A stretch of DNA of 64,000 nucleotides from Pseudolabrys taiwanensis (GCF_003367395.1 NZ_CP031417.1:1798001-1862000); one strand, 5' to 3'. Positions 18,471-28,225 are shown, counted from the stretch's first letter. Notes: generated by a model not told the origin, from the letters alone. Translations and numbers: made by a program.

Positions 18471-18542
18471 TTAACCATATTTGGATATCGCCCCCTGTAA
18501 AGACATTGGCGGCGGCGTAATTTTGCGGCTGACTATGGTTAA
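18471..18542. promoter_or_regulatory. Possible CtrA-type half-sites upstream of the TPR gene
   Basis: TTAACCATA at 18471-18479 and its inverse TATGGTTAA at 18534-18542 flank the likely promoter of the TPR gene. TTAACCAT is close to the half-site of the alphaproteobacterial cell-cycle regulator CtrA, but the full TTAA-N7-TTAA spacing is absent. Confidence 0.25.
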
Positions 18543-18590
18543 TGAGCTGGGTCAAAAACATCGGCCCGCCTATTCCGGTAAAGTGCACAC

Positions 18591-20888
18591 ATGCGTAACG
18601 CGACTGCACAATGGCTGCTGATGGGGACCGCTGTCGCGGCGATCCTTGTTGTTGGCGCGGTCGAAGCTTCGCCGTCGCTCACGCGCGACCTGCGCGTCTG
18701 CGCCACGCAAACCGAAAACCTCGCCGATAAACGCATCGCGGCCTGCACCGCCGCGCTGAAGTCGGGCCGTCTGAAAGGCGAGCCGCTCGGCGTCGCTTAT
18801 GGACTGCGCGGCCTCGCTTATCTCGATCGCAGCGACGTCGCGCACGCGATCGGCGATCTCAACAACGCCATCCAGTTCGCGCCGAACTTCGCCCCCGCCT
18901 ACCAGAACCGCGGCAACGCCTGGTACGCGCGCGGCAATTACGGACAGGCGATGACCGACTACGACAAGGCCATCAACCTCGATCCCAACGAAGCCTCCGC
19001 TTACACCAGCCGCGCCACCTTGCGGCGCGACCTCGGCAACACCCAAGGCGCGCTGGAGGATTACGAAAAGGCGATCAGTCTCGGCGCCAACCGCTCCGGC
19101 CCCTATAGCGGCCGCGGCGAAATGTATCTGCGCCAGCAGGACTACGCCCGCGCCATCGCCGATTTCGACCACGCGATCGAGATCGACAAGGACCCCGGCG
19201 ATTACATGCTGCGGGCCAAGGCCCGCGAGGGCGCGAACGATATCGACGGCGCGCTGCGCGACTATCAGGAAGCCGCGCGCCTGAAGCCGAAGAGCTTGGA
19301 CGCGTGGACCGCGCAAGCCGCGCTCTGGCGCAAGAAGGGCAATGTCGACCGCGCGATCGAGGCCTATGACCGGGCGCTCGACGCCGATGAAAACCAGGCG
19401 CTGATCTATCGCCTGCGCGCCGAGGCCTATGTCGCCAAGGGCGATCGCAAGCGCGCTTATGCCGACGTCGGGCGCGCGCTGAAAGGCAATCCGACGCTGA
19501 ACGGCCTGCGCGTGCGCGGCAATCTGCGTCTGGAGGACGGCGACTTCAACGGCGCCATCGCCGATGCCGACGCCATGCTCAGGTTAGAGGCCGGCAACCG
19601 CGACGCGCTGACGCTGCGCGGCGTCTCTTACGCGCGCAAGAAGGATTACGCCAAGGCGCTGCCCGATCTGGAGCAGGTGCTCACCGCCGACTCCAAGGAC
19701 AGCGCGGCCTTCATCGAGCGCGGCCAGATCTATCTCGCCAAGAACGATCCCGATCGCGCGATGGCGGATCTCAGCCGCGCCATCGATCTCGGCGCGGTCG
19801 GCGCCGCGACCTTCCGCGCGCGCGCCGCGTTGTACAAGTCGAAGGGCGATGCCGCGCATGCCATCGACGATCTGGGCGAAGCGATCAAGCGTAGCGCCCA
19901 GACCAGCGACTATTTCGACCGCGGCTTCTTGCGCAACGCCGCCGGCGACAAGAACGGCGCCCTCGCCGATCTGAACGAGGCGCTCAAGCGCGATCCGGCC
20001 AATATCGCCGGGCTGACCGCACGCGCCGCGCTGCGCCAGGAGGCCGGCGACATGCAGGGCGCGATCGGCGACTACGATGCGCTGCTCGCCAAGCAGCCGA
20101 AGAACATGCAGGTCGTGCGCGCCCGCGCCGCGGCGCTGATGGAAATCAAGAGCTACGCCAAGGCGGCCGAGGACTATGACCGTCTCATCGCGGCCGAGCC
20201 CGGCAATGCCCAGGCTTATTATCAGCGCGGGCTCGCGCGCGAGCAGGAGCATCAGCGCGACAAGGCGCTTGCCGATTACAAGCAGGCGGTCGCGCGCGAC
20301 GCCAATTTCGCCGACGCACGCGCGGCTGTCGCGCGCCTGACGCCGCCGCCTCCGCCACCGCCGCAGATGCGCAAGCCGGAGCCGCGCGTCGCCGCCAAAA
20401 CCAAGGCCGAGCCGAAGCAACACGAGGCCAAGGCCGAGCCCAAAGTCGAGCCGAAGATCGAGTCGAAGGGTGAGGCCAAGGTAGAGGCCAAGAGCGAGCC
20501 GAAGCTCGAAGCCAAGCCCGACGTCAAAGCCGACGAGCCCAAGGCCAAGGTCGAAGCGCCGAAGGCGAAGAGCGAAGCGCCACAGCGCGCTGCCGCGGTC
20601 CCGCCGGCTCCGGTAGCGCCGCCCAAGCAAGTCCGGGCGACCGAACCAGCGCCGCCGCCGAACGCCCGCGAGCGCACGATGACCGCGCAGGAACGCGCTT
20701 ATCAACGGAAGCTCAAGCGCGAGTTCGAAGCGGAAGAGCGCCGTGAACGTCAGATCAAGCGCAAGCTCGTGGAACGGCGCGCGGCCGAACGGCGCGCGAG
20801 CACCTATTACGCGCCGCCGGAAATCCGTTACTACCGCGCCGGCACCGAGCCCTCGCGCAAGGCCACCTTCAGCGACGTGTGGCGGTAG
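18591..20888 (+). CDS. Exported TPR-repeat protein with Lys/Glu/Pro-rich tail
   Basis: A 765-residue protein with an N-terminal signal peptide or anchor (MRNATAQWLLMGTAVAAILV). More than a dozen consecutive tetratricopeptide repeats follow (about 60-580; for example NRGNAWYARGNYGQAMTDYD). After that come a PPPPPPP hinge, a KAEPK/KVEPK repeat region (about 600-660) and a basic coiled tail (about 690-740). TPR arrays are protein-binding scaffolds; the partner is unknown. The KAE-rich stretch resembles that of the protein encoded at 10183-11262. Confidence 0.85.
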   Translation: MRNATAQWLLMGTAVAAILVVGAVEASPSLTRDLRVCATQTENLADKRIAACTAALKSGRLKGEPLGVAYGLRGLAYLDRSDVAHAIGDLNNAIQFAPNFAPAYQNRGNAWYARGNYGQAMTDYDKAINLDPNEASAYTSRATLRRDLGNTQGALEDYEKAISLGANRSGPYSGRGEMYLRQQDYARAIADFDHAIEIDKDPGDYMLRAKAREGANDIDGALRDYQEAARLKPKSLDAWTAQAALWRKKGNVDRAIEAYDRALDADENQALIYRLRAEAYVAKGDRKRAYADVGRALKGNPTLNGLRVRGNLRLEDGDFNGAIADADAMLRLEAGNRDALTLRGVSYARKKDYAKALPDLEQVLTADSKDSAAFIERGQIYLAKNDPDRAMADLSRAIDLGAVGAATFRARAALYKSKGDAAHAIDDLGEAIKRSAQTSDYFDRGFLRNAAGDKNGALADLNEALKRDPANIAGLTARAALRQEAGDMQGAIGDYDALLAKQPKNMQVVRARAAALMEIKSYAKAAEDYDRLIAAEPGNAQAYYQRGLAREQEHQRDKALADYKQAVARDANFADARAAVARLTPPPPPPPQMRKPEPRVAAKTKAEPKQHEAKAEPKVEPKIESKGEAKVEAKSEPKLEAKPDVKADEPKAKVEAPKAKSEAPQRAAAVPPAPVAPPKQVRATEPAPPPNARERTMTAQERAYQRKLKREFEAEERRERQIKRKLVERRAAERRASTYYAPPEIRYYRAGTEPSRKATFSDVWR

Positions 20889-20992
20889 CGCTGCCCGGAC
20901 GAGTGCGGATCCTGTAGCCCGGATGAGCGAAGCGAAATCCGGGACCTGATCGAATGCCCCCCGCATTTCGCTGCGCTCATGCGGGCTACACG

Positions 20993-21688
20993 CTAAATGC
21001 GCTCGCTGGATCCCCGAAATCCGGTCGCCAACAGATACAGCTCCGCCGAATCCGCGCGGCTGGCCGGCGGTTTGATGTGCTGCACTTTGGCGAAGTCGCG
21101 CTTGAGCGCGGCCAGCAGGTTCGCTTCGGTGCCGCCCTGCAGGACCTTGGCGAGGAACGCGCCGCCCGGCGCCAGCACCTCGCGGGCAAACTCGATCGCA
21201 AGCTCGACCAGCGCCATGATCTTCAAATGATCGGTGCGCGCATGGCCGGTCGCATTCGCCGCCATGTCGGACAGCACCACATCGGCCGGACCACCGAGCA
21301 TCTCTTTCAACTTGTCCGGCGCCGCCGCGTCGAGGAAGTCGAGCTTGGCGAACATGACGCCCGGCACCGGCTCCATGTCGAGAATGTCGATCGCCACCAC
21401 CTTGCCTTCGGCCGGCGCGCCGACGCGCTTGGCGGCGATCTGGCTCCACCCGCCGGGCGCGGCGCCGAGATCGACCACGCGCGCGCCCTTCTTCAGGAAG
21501 CGCGCCTTGTCGTCGATCTCCATCAGCTTGAAGGCGGCGCGCGAGCGGAAGCCCTCGCGCTTGGCGCGCGCGACGTAAGGATCGTTGAGCTGGCGCTCCA
21601 GCCACAGCTTCGACGACAGCGAGCGCTTGCCGCCGGTCTTCACCTGCACCTTCATGGCGCGGGTGCCGCTGCTGGTTTTCTTGGCCAT
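20993..21688 (-). CDS. rlmE: 23S rRNA (uridine-2552-2'-O)-methyltransferase
   Basis: The FtsJ/RrmJ enzyme methylates the ribose of U2552 in the peptidyl-transferase A loop and helps 50S maturation. The 231-residue protein has the SAM motif [40 protein letters not shown] (catalytic Asp) and [12 protein letters not shown] (catalytic Lys). An N-terminal basic extension (about 1-30) is common in alphaproteobacteria. It lies downstream of the Ppx/GppA gene on the same strand, an arrangement common in the order, but a repeat element separates the two. Confidence 0.95.
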   Translation of the reverse strand: MAKKTSSGTRAMKVQVKTGGKRSLSSKLWLERQLNDPYVARAKREGFRSRAAFKLMEIDDKARFLKKGARVVDLGAAPGGWSQIAAKRVGAPAEGKVVAIDILDMEPVPGVMFAKLDFLDAAAPDKLKEMLGGPADVVLSDMAANATGHARTDHLKIMALVELAIEFAREVLAPGGAFLAKVLQGGTEANLLAALKRDFAKVQHIKPPASRADSAELYLLATGFRGSSERI

Positions 21689-21704
21689 GTCTCAAAAGTC
21701 CTCG

Positions 21705-21804
21705 GTCATTCCGGGGCGCGTGCGTAGCACGCGAACCCGGAATCCAGAACCGCTCTCTGCTCGGCTGGATTCCGGGTCCGCGCCTTCGGCGCGCCCGGAA
21801 AGAC
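21705..21804. repeat. Intergenic REP-like repeat, GTCATTCCGGG family
   Basis: Two arms of the type GTCATTCCGGGGCGCG..CCGGAATCCAG and their inverse CTGGATTCCGGG..CCCGGAAAGAC. Relatives are at 39820-39920, 41535-41638 and 52263-52385. It lies between rlmE and the Ppx/GppA gene and may separate their expression. Confidence 0.75.
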
Positions 21805-21809
21805 GAAAA

Positions 21810-22925
21810 TCACAACGCCGCCGCCTGCTCGCCGCCCCAGGCGCCGTCGTCGCGCATCATCTGCACCAGCATGCCTTCGCGTAAGCCACGATCGGCAACG
21901 CGCAGACGCTGGCACGGAAAGGCGCGGCGAATGGCTTCCAGGATCGCGCAGCCGGCCAGCACCAGATCGGCGCGCTCGGCACCGATGCAGGGCGAGGCCG
22001 CGCGCTCGTCGTAGCTCATGTCGAGCAGCCGATCGACCACCGCGTTGACCTCCTGCGCGTTCATCCAGCAGCCGTCGACACGGTTGCGATCGTAGCGTGG
22101 CAGATTGAGATGCACGCCGGCGATGGTCGTCACCGTGCCGGACGTGCCGAGCATGTGGATGCCGCGCAGATTGCTGATGCCATGCTCGGCCAGGAACGGA
22201 CCGATCAGGCCGAACACTTCCTGCACCATGCGCTCGTAGCTCTCGCGCGTGACGCGGATGCCGCCGTGGCGCTCGGCGAGCGTCACGACACCGGTCGGCA
22301 GCGAAACCCAGCCGCGGATCTGCGGCAGCGGCGGCCCGCGCCGCGTCCGCTGCGATTGCTCGAGCCGCACCAGTTCGGACGAACCGCCGCCGATATCGAA
22401 CAGCACCGCGCCTTCGGCCTGCGGATCGATCAGCGGCGTGCAGCCGGTGGCGGCGAGACAGGCCTCGGTCTCGCGGTCGATCACCTCGAGCATCAGGCCG
22501 AGCTCGTCCGCGACGCGATCGCGGAAGGCGGCGCCGTTCTCGGCGGCGCGGCAGGCCTCCGTCGCGATCAGCCGCGCGCGCGTGACGCCGCGGTTCTTCA
22601 TCTTGGTGCGGCAGATGGCGAGGGCTTCCATCGCCCGATCGATCGCCTTGTCGCTCAAACGGCCGGTGAGCGACACGCCCTCGCCCAGCCTGACGATGCG
22701 GGAAAAGGCGTCGACGACACGGAACCCGTCGCCGGCCGGCCGCGCGACCAGCAGGCGGCAGTTATTGGTGCCGAGATCGAGCGCGGCATAAGTCGACCCG
22801 CCCCGATCGTGCTCGGAGCCGTTCCGTTGTTCGCCAGACGACCGCCGACCCCACCGGGACCGCTCCGGCGGCACCCGATTGATGGCAGGGTCGAGGCCTG
22901 GGACATCCCCGGCCTCGCCGCTCAT
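21810..22925 (-). CDS. Ppx/GppA-family phosphatase
   Basis: A roughly 371-residue member of the exopolyphosphatase / guanosine-pentaphosphate phosphohydrolase family (ASKHA fold). The phosphate-1 motif is YAALDLGTNNCRLLVA, the phosphate-2 motif is VLFDIGGGSSEL and the adenosine-like motif is GTSGTVTTIAG. It probably hydrolyses polyphosphate or pppGpp. The ATG at 22925 is preferred over TTG at 22934. The first about 45 residues are Gly/Arg-rich and poorly conserved, so the true start may be internal. Confidence 0.9.
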   Translation of the reverse strand: MSGEAGDVPGLDPAINRVPPERSRWGRRSSGEQRNGSEHDRGGSTYAALDLGTNNCRLLVARPAGDGFRVVDAFSRIVRLGEGVSLTGRLSDKAIDRAMEALAICRTKMKNRGVTRARLIATEACRAAENGAAFRDRVADELGLMLEVIDRETEACLAATGCTPLIDPQAEGAVLFDIGGGSSELVRLEQSQRTRRGPPLPQIRGWVSLPTGVVTLAERHGGIRVTRESYERMVQEVFGLIGPFLAEHGISNLRGIHMLGTSGTVTTIAGVHLNLPRYDRNRVDGCWMNAQEVNAVVDRLLDMSYDERAASPCIGAERADLVLAGCAILEAIRRAFPCQRLRVADRGLREGMLVQMMRDDGAWGGEQAAAL

Positions 22926-23118
22926 AAAAACCAAACCCTTCTACCGCCGCGCGGGCCCTTGGGCCGCCGGCCGCGTCGGCAATGTTCCATTTTCATCAAA
23001 AGTCTAACAGCGTCAGTGCCTGACGCAACCCTCGGTCCCGTCATGCCGTATTGTGGAACCGGCGGCACTGCCCTATTTCAACGGTTTGCCGCACAATTCT
23101 CGACCGAAAGCCCCCGAC

Positions 23119-25473
23119 ATGGACGAACGTACCTCCGAAGCCGCGCTCACGCTCACCAAGTTCGGCGTCGGTCAGCCGGTTCGGCGCACCGAGGACCCCA
23201 AGCTCGTGAAGGGCGAAGGCCGCTATACCGACGACGTCAACCGTCCGGGGCAGGCCTATGCGGCGATCGTGCGTTCGCGCGAGGCGCACGGCGTCATCCG
23301 CGGGATCGACATCGAGACCGCCAAGGGCATGCCTGGCGTGCTCGCCGTGCTGACGGCGGCTGACCTGAAGGAATACGGCGGCCTGAAGTGCAATGTGCCG
23401 CTGAAGAGCCGCGACGGCTCGCCCATCCGCTACGTGCCGCGCCCCGCCCTCGCCGCCGACAAGGTGCGTTTCGTCGGCGATCCGATCGCCTGCGTGATCG
23501 CGGAGACCGTCGAACAGGCCAAGGACGCCGCCGAGGCGGTCGCCGTCGACATCGATCCGTTGCCGGTCGTGCTCGATCCGGAAGCGGCCAGCAAGCCCGG
23601 CGCCCCCCTCGTCTATGACGAAGTGCCGAACAACGTCGCGCTCGATTTTCACTTCGGCGATACCGCCAAGGTCGACGAGGCCTTCGCCAAGGCCAAGCAC
23701 GTCACGCATCTGCGCACGTCCAACCAGCGCATGATCATCGCGCCGATGGAACCGCGCGTCGCCATCGGCGAATTCGAAGCCGGCTCCGCGAAGTGGACGC
23801 TTACCTCCTGCACACAGGGCGTGCACGGCGTCAAAACCGCGTTGATGGATATCCTGAAGATCCCGGCCGAGAAAATGCGCGTCGTCACCGGTCAGGTCGG
23901 CGGCTCGTTCGGCATGAAGGCGCCGGTCTATCCCGAATATGTCTGCATCCTGCACGCCGCCAAGGTTCTTGGCCGTCCGGTGAAGTGGACCGACGAGCGC
24001 TCGGGCTCCTTCGTCTCGGACCACCACGGGCGCGCGCAGGACATGAACGTCGAGATCGCGTTCGACGACAACGCGCAGATCCTCGCCGTCCGGCTGACCG
24101 GCTATGGCGACATGGGCGGCTATCTCGGCGCGTTCGGCCCCATGCTGCCGACGCTCAACGTCACGAAAAACGTGGTCGGCGTCTATCGCACGCCGCTCCT
24201 GGAGGTGTCGGCCAAGTGCGTGTTCACCAACACCACGCAGGTCTCCGCCTATCGCGGCGCCGGCCGCCCCGAGGGCAACTATTACATCGAACGCGCGCTC
24301 GACATCGCCGCGGCGGAGCTCGGCATCGACCGCATCGAATTGCGCAAGCGCAACATGATCAAGCCGCGCGACCTGCCCTTCAAGGCGGCGTCCGACATGA
24401 CCTATGACAGCGGCGATTTCCCCGCCGTGCTCAAGCAGGCCCTGGAGATGGCCGACTACAAGGGCTTTGCCCGGCGCAAGCGCGAGAGCAAGAAGAACGG
24501 CAAGCTGCGCGGCATCGGCATCGGCTGTTATCTCGAGGTCACCGCCGGCGGCGGCAAGGAGCTCGGCAACATCCGCTTCAACGACGACGGCACCGTCACC
24601 ATCGTCTGCGGCACGCTCGACTACGGCCAGGGCCACGCCACCGCCTACGCGCAGGTGCTCGTCGACCAGCTCGGCATTCCGTTCGACCGCATCCGGCTCG
24701 AGGAAGGCGACAGCGATATCGTCACCTTCGGCGGCGGCAGCGGCGGCTCGCGCTCGATCATGTTCGCGTCGGCGACCATCGTTGAATCGGCGCAGCTCGT
24801 CATCGAGCGCGGCAAGCAGGCCGCCTCTTACGTGCTGGAAGCCTCCGCCGGCGACATCGAATTCAAGGACGGCAGCTTCGTCATCGCCGGCACCGACCGT
24901 TCGATCGGCCTCATGGAGCTGGCCGCCAAGCTGCGCGGCGGCCTCAAGCTGCCGGATGGCGCGCCCGCCTCGCTCGACGTCGATCACACGCTCAGCAATC
25001 CGCTGCCGTCGGCCTTTCCGAACGGCTGCCACATCGCCGAGGTCGAGATCGATGCCGACACCTTCGAAACGCGCGTCGTGAAGTATTCCGCGGTCAACGA
25101 TCTCGGCACCGTCGTCAATCCGATGCTGGTCGAAGGCCAGATCCAGGGCGGCGTGGTGCAAGGCCTCGGCCAGGTGCTGCTGGAGAAGGCCGTCTACGAC
25201 AACGACGGTCAGCTCGTCAGCGGCTCGTTCATGGACTACGCGATGCCCCGCGCGCACGACGCGCCGATGATCGAGGTCGCGCATCATCCGGTGCCGACCA
25301 AGAGCAATCCGATCGGCGCCAAAGGCTGCGGCGAAGCCGGCACGTCGGGCGGCCTGCCGTCGGTCGCCAACGCGGTGATCGACGCGTTATCCGAATACGG
25401 CATCCGTCACATCGAGATGCCGATGACACCGTCGTCGATCTGGAGCGCGATCCAGGCAACGCAAAAAGCCTGA
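23119..25473 (+). CDS. Molybdenum hydroxylase large subunit, form II CoxL-type
   Basis: A 784-residue molybdopterin-binding subunit of the xanthine dehydrogenase/aerobic CO dehydrogenase family. The loop AYRGAGRPEGNY near residue 377 is the form II signature (AYxxGAGR), not the AYXCSFR loop of true CO dehydrogenase, so CO oxidation is doubtful. The conserved Glu of the Mo site is in GCGEAGTSGGLPSV near residue 739. It normally pairs with a 2Fe-2S subunit and an FAD subunit, and neither is adjacent. Mo-hydroxylase maturation genes lie at 50.6-55.9 kb. The ATG at 23119 leaves the usual N-terminus; the frame is open from 23053. Confidence 0.9.
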   Translation: MDERTSEAALTLTKFGVGQPVRRTEDPKLVKGEGRYTDDVNRPGQAYAAIVRSREAHGVIRGIDIETAKGMPGVLAVLTAADLKEYGGLKCNVPLKSRDGSPIRYVPRPALAADKVRFVGDPIACVIAETVEQAKDAAEAVAVDIDPLPVVLDPEAASKPGAPLVYDEVPNNVALDFHFGDTAKVDEAFAKAKHVTHLRTSNQRMIIAPMEPRVAIGEFEAGSAKWTLTSCTQGVHGVKTALMDILKIPAEKMRVVTGQVGGSFGMKAPVYPEYVCILHAAKVLGRPVKWTDERSGSFVSDHHGRAQDMNVEIAFDDNAQILAVRLTGYGDMGGYLGAFGPMLPTLNVTKNVVGVYRTPLLEVSAKCVFTNTTQVSAYRGAGRPEGNYYIERALDIAAAELGIDRIELRKRNMIKPRDLPFKAASDMTYDSGDFPAVLKQALEMADYKGFARRKRESKKNGKLRGIGIGCYLEVTAGGGKELGNIRFNDDGTVTIVCGTLDYGQGHATAYAQVLVDQLGIPFDRIRLEEGDSDIVTFGGGSGGSRSIMFASATIVESAQLVIERGKQAASYVLEASAGDIEFKDGSFVIAGTDRSIGLMELAAKLRGGLKLPDGAPASLDVDHTLSNPLPSAFPNGCHIAEVEIDADTFETRVVKYSAVNDLGTVVNPMLVEGQIQGGVVQGLGQVLLEKAVYDNDGQLVSGSFMDYAMPRAHDAPMIEVAHHPVPTKSNPIGAKGCGEAGTSGGLPSVANAVIDALSEYGIRHIEMPMTPSSIWSAIQATQKA

Positions 25474-25538
25474 AAAACCTGCGTGTAACAAAGTGTTTCG
25501 GGCATATTAAATTCTGTAAACGCGGTTGTTTCCTGCTT

Positions 25539-25576
25539 CCCTGAACACCGAGCAAGAGATAATTCGGTGTTCAGGG
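25539..25576. terminator. Strong stem-loop between coxL-like gene and sulfotransferase
   Basis: Perfect 13-base inverted repeat CCCTGAACACCGA (25539-25551) and its complement (25564-25576) around a 12-base loop. There is no T-tract, so it may be a weak terminator, an mRNA-stabilising hairpin or an operator. It ends 13 bases before the next start codon. Confidence 0.4.
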
Positions 25577-25589
25577 GCGTCTCGATCAA

Positions 25590-26489
25590 TTGTCGAGCCG
25601 CAAGTTGCAAACACCTGCCTGTCTTCTCCGCCGCGTACACTACTGTGTCGATAACGCCCGCGCGCACATCGTCAATTGCCGCGATCGCCTGACGGATCCC
25701 CGCGCGGGCTCCTTCTTCCGCACGCTGATCGAACGCGGCTACAGACCGAACGCCCATATCGACGTGCTGCCGCAGCATCGGCTGATCTATGTCTGCGTGC
25801 CGAAATCCGCCTCCACCAGCGTCAAGGCCCTGCTCGCCACGCTGAACGGACGGCGATCGGTCGCCGCGCGCAAGCTGCACAATCGCCGACATACGGGATT
25901 GCAGACGCCGGCGCGGATCGGCATCTCGTCGTTCTATCGATTGGCCACTTCGCCCGACACGTTGCGCTTCACCTTCGTGCGCAATCCTTATGCGCGGCTG
26001 GTTTCCGCCTGGGCCGACAAGTTCCAAAACAAGCCGCTGGTGCCGGGCGACGCGTTTATCGAAACCTATCTCGCATGGCGCGGCATCGTCGATCCGTCTT
26101 TGCCGGCCGGCGCCGACGCGACCTTGTCCTTTGCCCAGTTCGTGCATTTCGCGGCGGCGACCGCCGAGCGCCGAGTCGACGCCCATTGGCAATTGCAGGA
26201 CGATCTCATCAGCATGCCGGGCATCGCCCTGGATTTCGTCGGCCGCGCTGAGCGCTTCCACACCGACGTCGAGCGTGTCCTCGACCATGTCGGCATCGCC
26301 GCGGCGACACGACCGGCCGTGCTCCGACACTTCAACGCATCCAAGCACAAGCCGTGGATCAGCTATTACACATCCGAACTGGCCAACTGCGTCTATCGCG
26401 CGTATGAGCGCGACTTCGACAGGCTCGGCTATGCGCGTGCGATCACGCCGGCCGCGGCGGTCTCGCGGCTCGGCACTCGATCCGTCTGA
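25590..26489 (+). CDS. Sulfotransferase family protein
   Basis: A 299-residue PAPS-dependent sulfotransferase-like protein. The 5'-phosphosulfate loop is VCVPKSASTSVKALL near residue 70, and the 3'-phosphate-binding strand/helix is FVRNPYARLVSAW near 130. This is the layout of carbohydrate sulfotransferases (family 2). It probably sulfates a surface polysaccharide or lipid. The only usable start is a TTG at 25590, because a stop lies ten codons upstream and no ATG or GTG is near. The TTG and the hairpin just upstream suggest weak or controlled translation. Confidence 0.8.
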   Translation: MSSRKLQTPACLLRRVHYCVDNARAHIVNCRDRLTDPRAGSFFRTLIERGYRPNAHIDVLPQHRLIYVCVPKSASTSVKALLATLNGRRSVAARKLHNRRHTGLQTPARIGISSFYRLATSPDTLRFTFVRNPYARLVSAWADKFQNKPLVPGDAFIETYLAWRGIVDPSLPAGADATLSFAQFVHFAAATAERRVDAHWQLQDDLISMPGIALDFVGRAERFHTDVERVLDHVGIAAATRPAVLRHFNASKHKPWISYYTSELANCVYRAYERDFDRLGYARAITPAAAVSRLGTRSV

Positions 26490-26550
26490 GGGACTGTTCC
26501 GGTTTCGGCGCGCTGGCTTCGAAGCGACCCGAACGGAGACAGGAGACCAC

Positions 26551-26976
26551 ATGACGAACGACGCGCATGTCCGGACCGGCCAGTGCCATTGCGGCGCCGT
26601 GCGTTTCGAGGTGACGCTCAGCGACGGCTTCAATTCGATCCGCCGCTGCACTTGCTCTTATTGCCGGATGCGCGGCGCCGTCGTTGCCATGGCGGAGATG
26701 GGCGGGATCAAGATCCTGCAGGGCGAGGACGCGCTGACGACCTATCGTTTCCACACCGGAGCGGCGCAGCACTTCTTCTGTTCACGCTGCGGAATATACA
26801 CGCACCATCAACGGCGATCCGACACGACGCTTTACGCCGTCAACGTGGCCTGTCTGGATGGGGTGAGCCCGTTCGATTTCGCCGAGGTGCCCGTCATGGA
26901 CGGCGTCAATCACACGAACGACACCGGCAAACCGACGCGTCGCGCCGGAACCCTTCGCTACATCCCGGCGGACTGA
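26551..26976 (+). CDS. GFA-domain (CENP-V type) zinc-binding protein
   Basis: A 141-residue GFA family protein. Zn-binding cysteines are visible as CHCG (about 12-15), CTCSYC (about 33-38) and CSRCG (about 77-81). The founding member was described as a glutathione-dependent formaldehyde-activating enzyme, but most members have no proven activity. The start at 26551 follows GGAGACAGGAGA. It is convergent with the MFS gene, with a single base between the stop codons. Confidence 0.88.
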   Translation: MTNDAHVRTGQCHCGAVRFEVTLSDGFNSIRRCTCSYCRMRGAVVAMAEMGGIKILQGEDALTTYRFHTGAAQHFFCSRCGIYTHHQRRSDTTLYAVNVACLDGVSPFDFAEVPVMDGVNHTNDTGKPTRRAGTLRYIPAD

Positions 26977-26977
26977 C

Positions 26978-28225
26978 TTAACGCTGCGCGGCCGGCCGCT
27001 GCTGCCACGTGAAGACGAGCAGCACGGCGGCGGCCACGATAAGCGCGAAACCGGTATAGCCGACGAGATGCACATGGCCGGTGGCGAACAAGGCGCCGCC
27101 GACACCCGAGCCGATCGCCTGCCCGACATAGAGGATCGACGTGTTCATGGCGATCGACGCGCTCGTGAGGTCGGGCGCGGCCACCGCCAGGCGCGCCTGC
27201 TGCATCGAATTGATCGAGGCGAAGCCGAGGCCCCAGATGCCGACGCCGATTCCCATCACGGCAGGCAAACCAGCGCCGGCCGCCCACAAAGCCATGCCGA
27301 TGACGATCGCCGCCAAACAGCCCGCGAGGGTGCGTTCGATGCCGAACCGCGTCACGACCGCGCTGGCGATGATGTTGCCGAGCAGACCCGTCGCACCATA
27401 CAACGCGAAGAAGCCGCCGATGGTCGTGGCGTCGGCACCGGCCAAAGCCACGAGCAACGGCGCGAAGTAGATGAAGACGGTGAACTGGCCGGACGTCTGA
27501 ACCAAAGTGAGCAAGAGAATCGAGACGATGCGCTTGCTGCGTCCGATCTCGGCGAAGCTCAGAAGCGACAGCGGCTTGCCTTGCAAACCACGCGGCAGAG
27601 CGAAATACGACAGCAGCGCCACCACGACGGCGGCGGCGCCGAGAATGCCGAACGCCATGCGCCAGCCGAGATGCGTGGCGATGAACGTGATCAGCGGCAG
27701 GCCGCCGGCGACCGCCAATGACCAGCCGAGAAACACGAACGAGATGGCGCTCGAGCGCTCCTTCTCCGGCACGATCAAGCCGATCGCCGCGGCGGCCTGC
27801 GGCGTGAAGATCGCGGCGATGGTCAGCATGGCGACGCGCACGATGAGAATCGTCGCGTAATTCGGCGCGAAAGCGGACAACGTCTGGCCGACAGCCATCA
27901 CCGCCAGCGTGGCGACGAGAAGCACGCGGCGATCGATGCGGGTCGTCAGCCACGCCATCACCGGCGAGCCGATGCACAGAACCACGGCGCCGTAGGTCAC
28001 CAGCAGACCGGCTTCATGAATGCCGACATTGAGACCCGTGGCCAGGTCGGCCAGCATGCCCGCCGGCGCCAGCACGGCGAGGCCCGTGACGATATTGCCG
28101 AGCATCAACACGAAACGGGGAAAGAACGTGCGCAAAGAGCAGCCGAATGTTCGAGGTCGGAAGAAGAGTGTGTGAAGTAATGCCCCACGCGCGCATTGAC
28201 CATGGCCGAAGCGATCGCCGCGCAC
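26978..28225 (-). CDS. MFS transporter, DHA1 (AraJ-like) family
   Basis: A carrier with 12 hydrophobic helices. Key segments are RFVLMLGNIVTGLAVLAPAG (helix 1), MAWLTTRIDRRVLL (motif A) and LGWSLAVAGGLPLITFIATH. AraJ/YdhP-type proteins export sugars or drugs. The N-terminus is uncertain: the frame opens with a GTG at 28225 without a clear ribosome site; a TTG near 28135 or the ATG at 28105 would remove 30-40 unremarkable residues. The stop is sure, the start is not. Confidence 0.83.
   Translation of the reverse strand: MRGDRFGHGQCARGALLHTLFFRPRTFGCSLRTFFPRFVLMLGNIVTGLAVLAPAGMLADLATGLNVGIHEAGLLVTYGAVVLCIGSPVMAWLTTRIDRRVLLVATLAVMAVGQTLSAFAPNYATILIVRVAMLTIAAIFTPQAAAAIGLIVPEKERSSAISFVFLGWSLAVAGGLPLITFIATHLGWRMAFGILGAAAVVVALLSYFALPRGLQGKPLSLLSFAEIGRSKRIVSILLLTLVQTSGQFTVFIYFAPLLVALAGADATTIGGFFALYGATGLLGNIIASAVVTRFGIERTLAGCLAAIVIGMALWAAGAGLPAVMGIGVGIWGLGFASINSMQQARLAVAAPDLTSASIAMNTSILYVGQAIGSGVGGALFATGHVHLVGYTGFALIVAAAVLLVFTWQQRPAAQR

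Noticed and set aside
23041..25287. 748-residue minus-strand frame opposite the CoxL-like gene
   Set aside because: The plus strand encodes a clear molybdenum hydroxylase; the complement is an Asp/Arg/His-rich artefact.
23119..25473. Calling the large subunit a true CO dehydrogenase (coxL)
   Set aside because: The active-site loop is the form II type AYRGAGR, not AYXCSFR, so CO oxidation is not supported.
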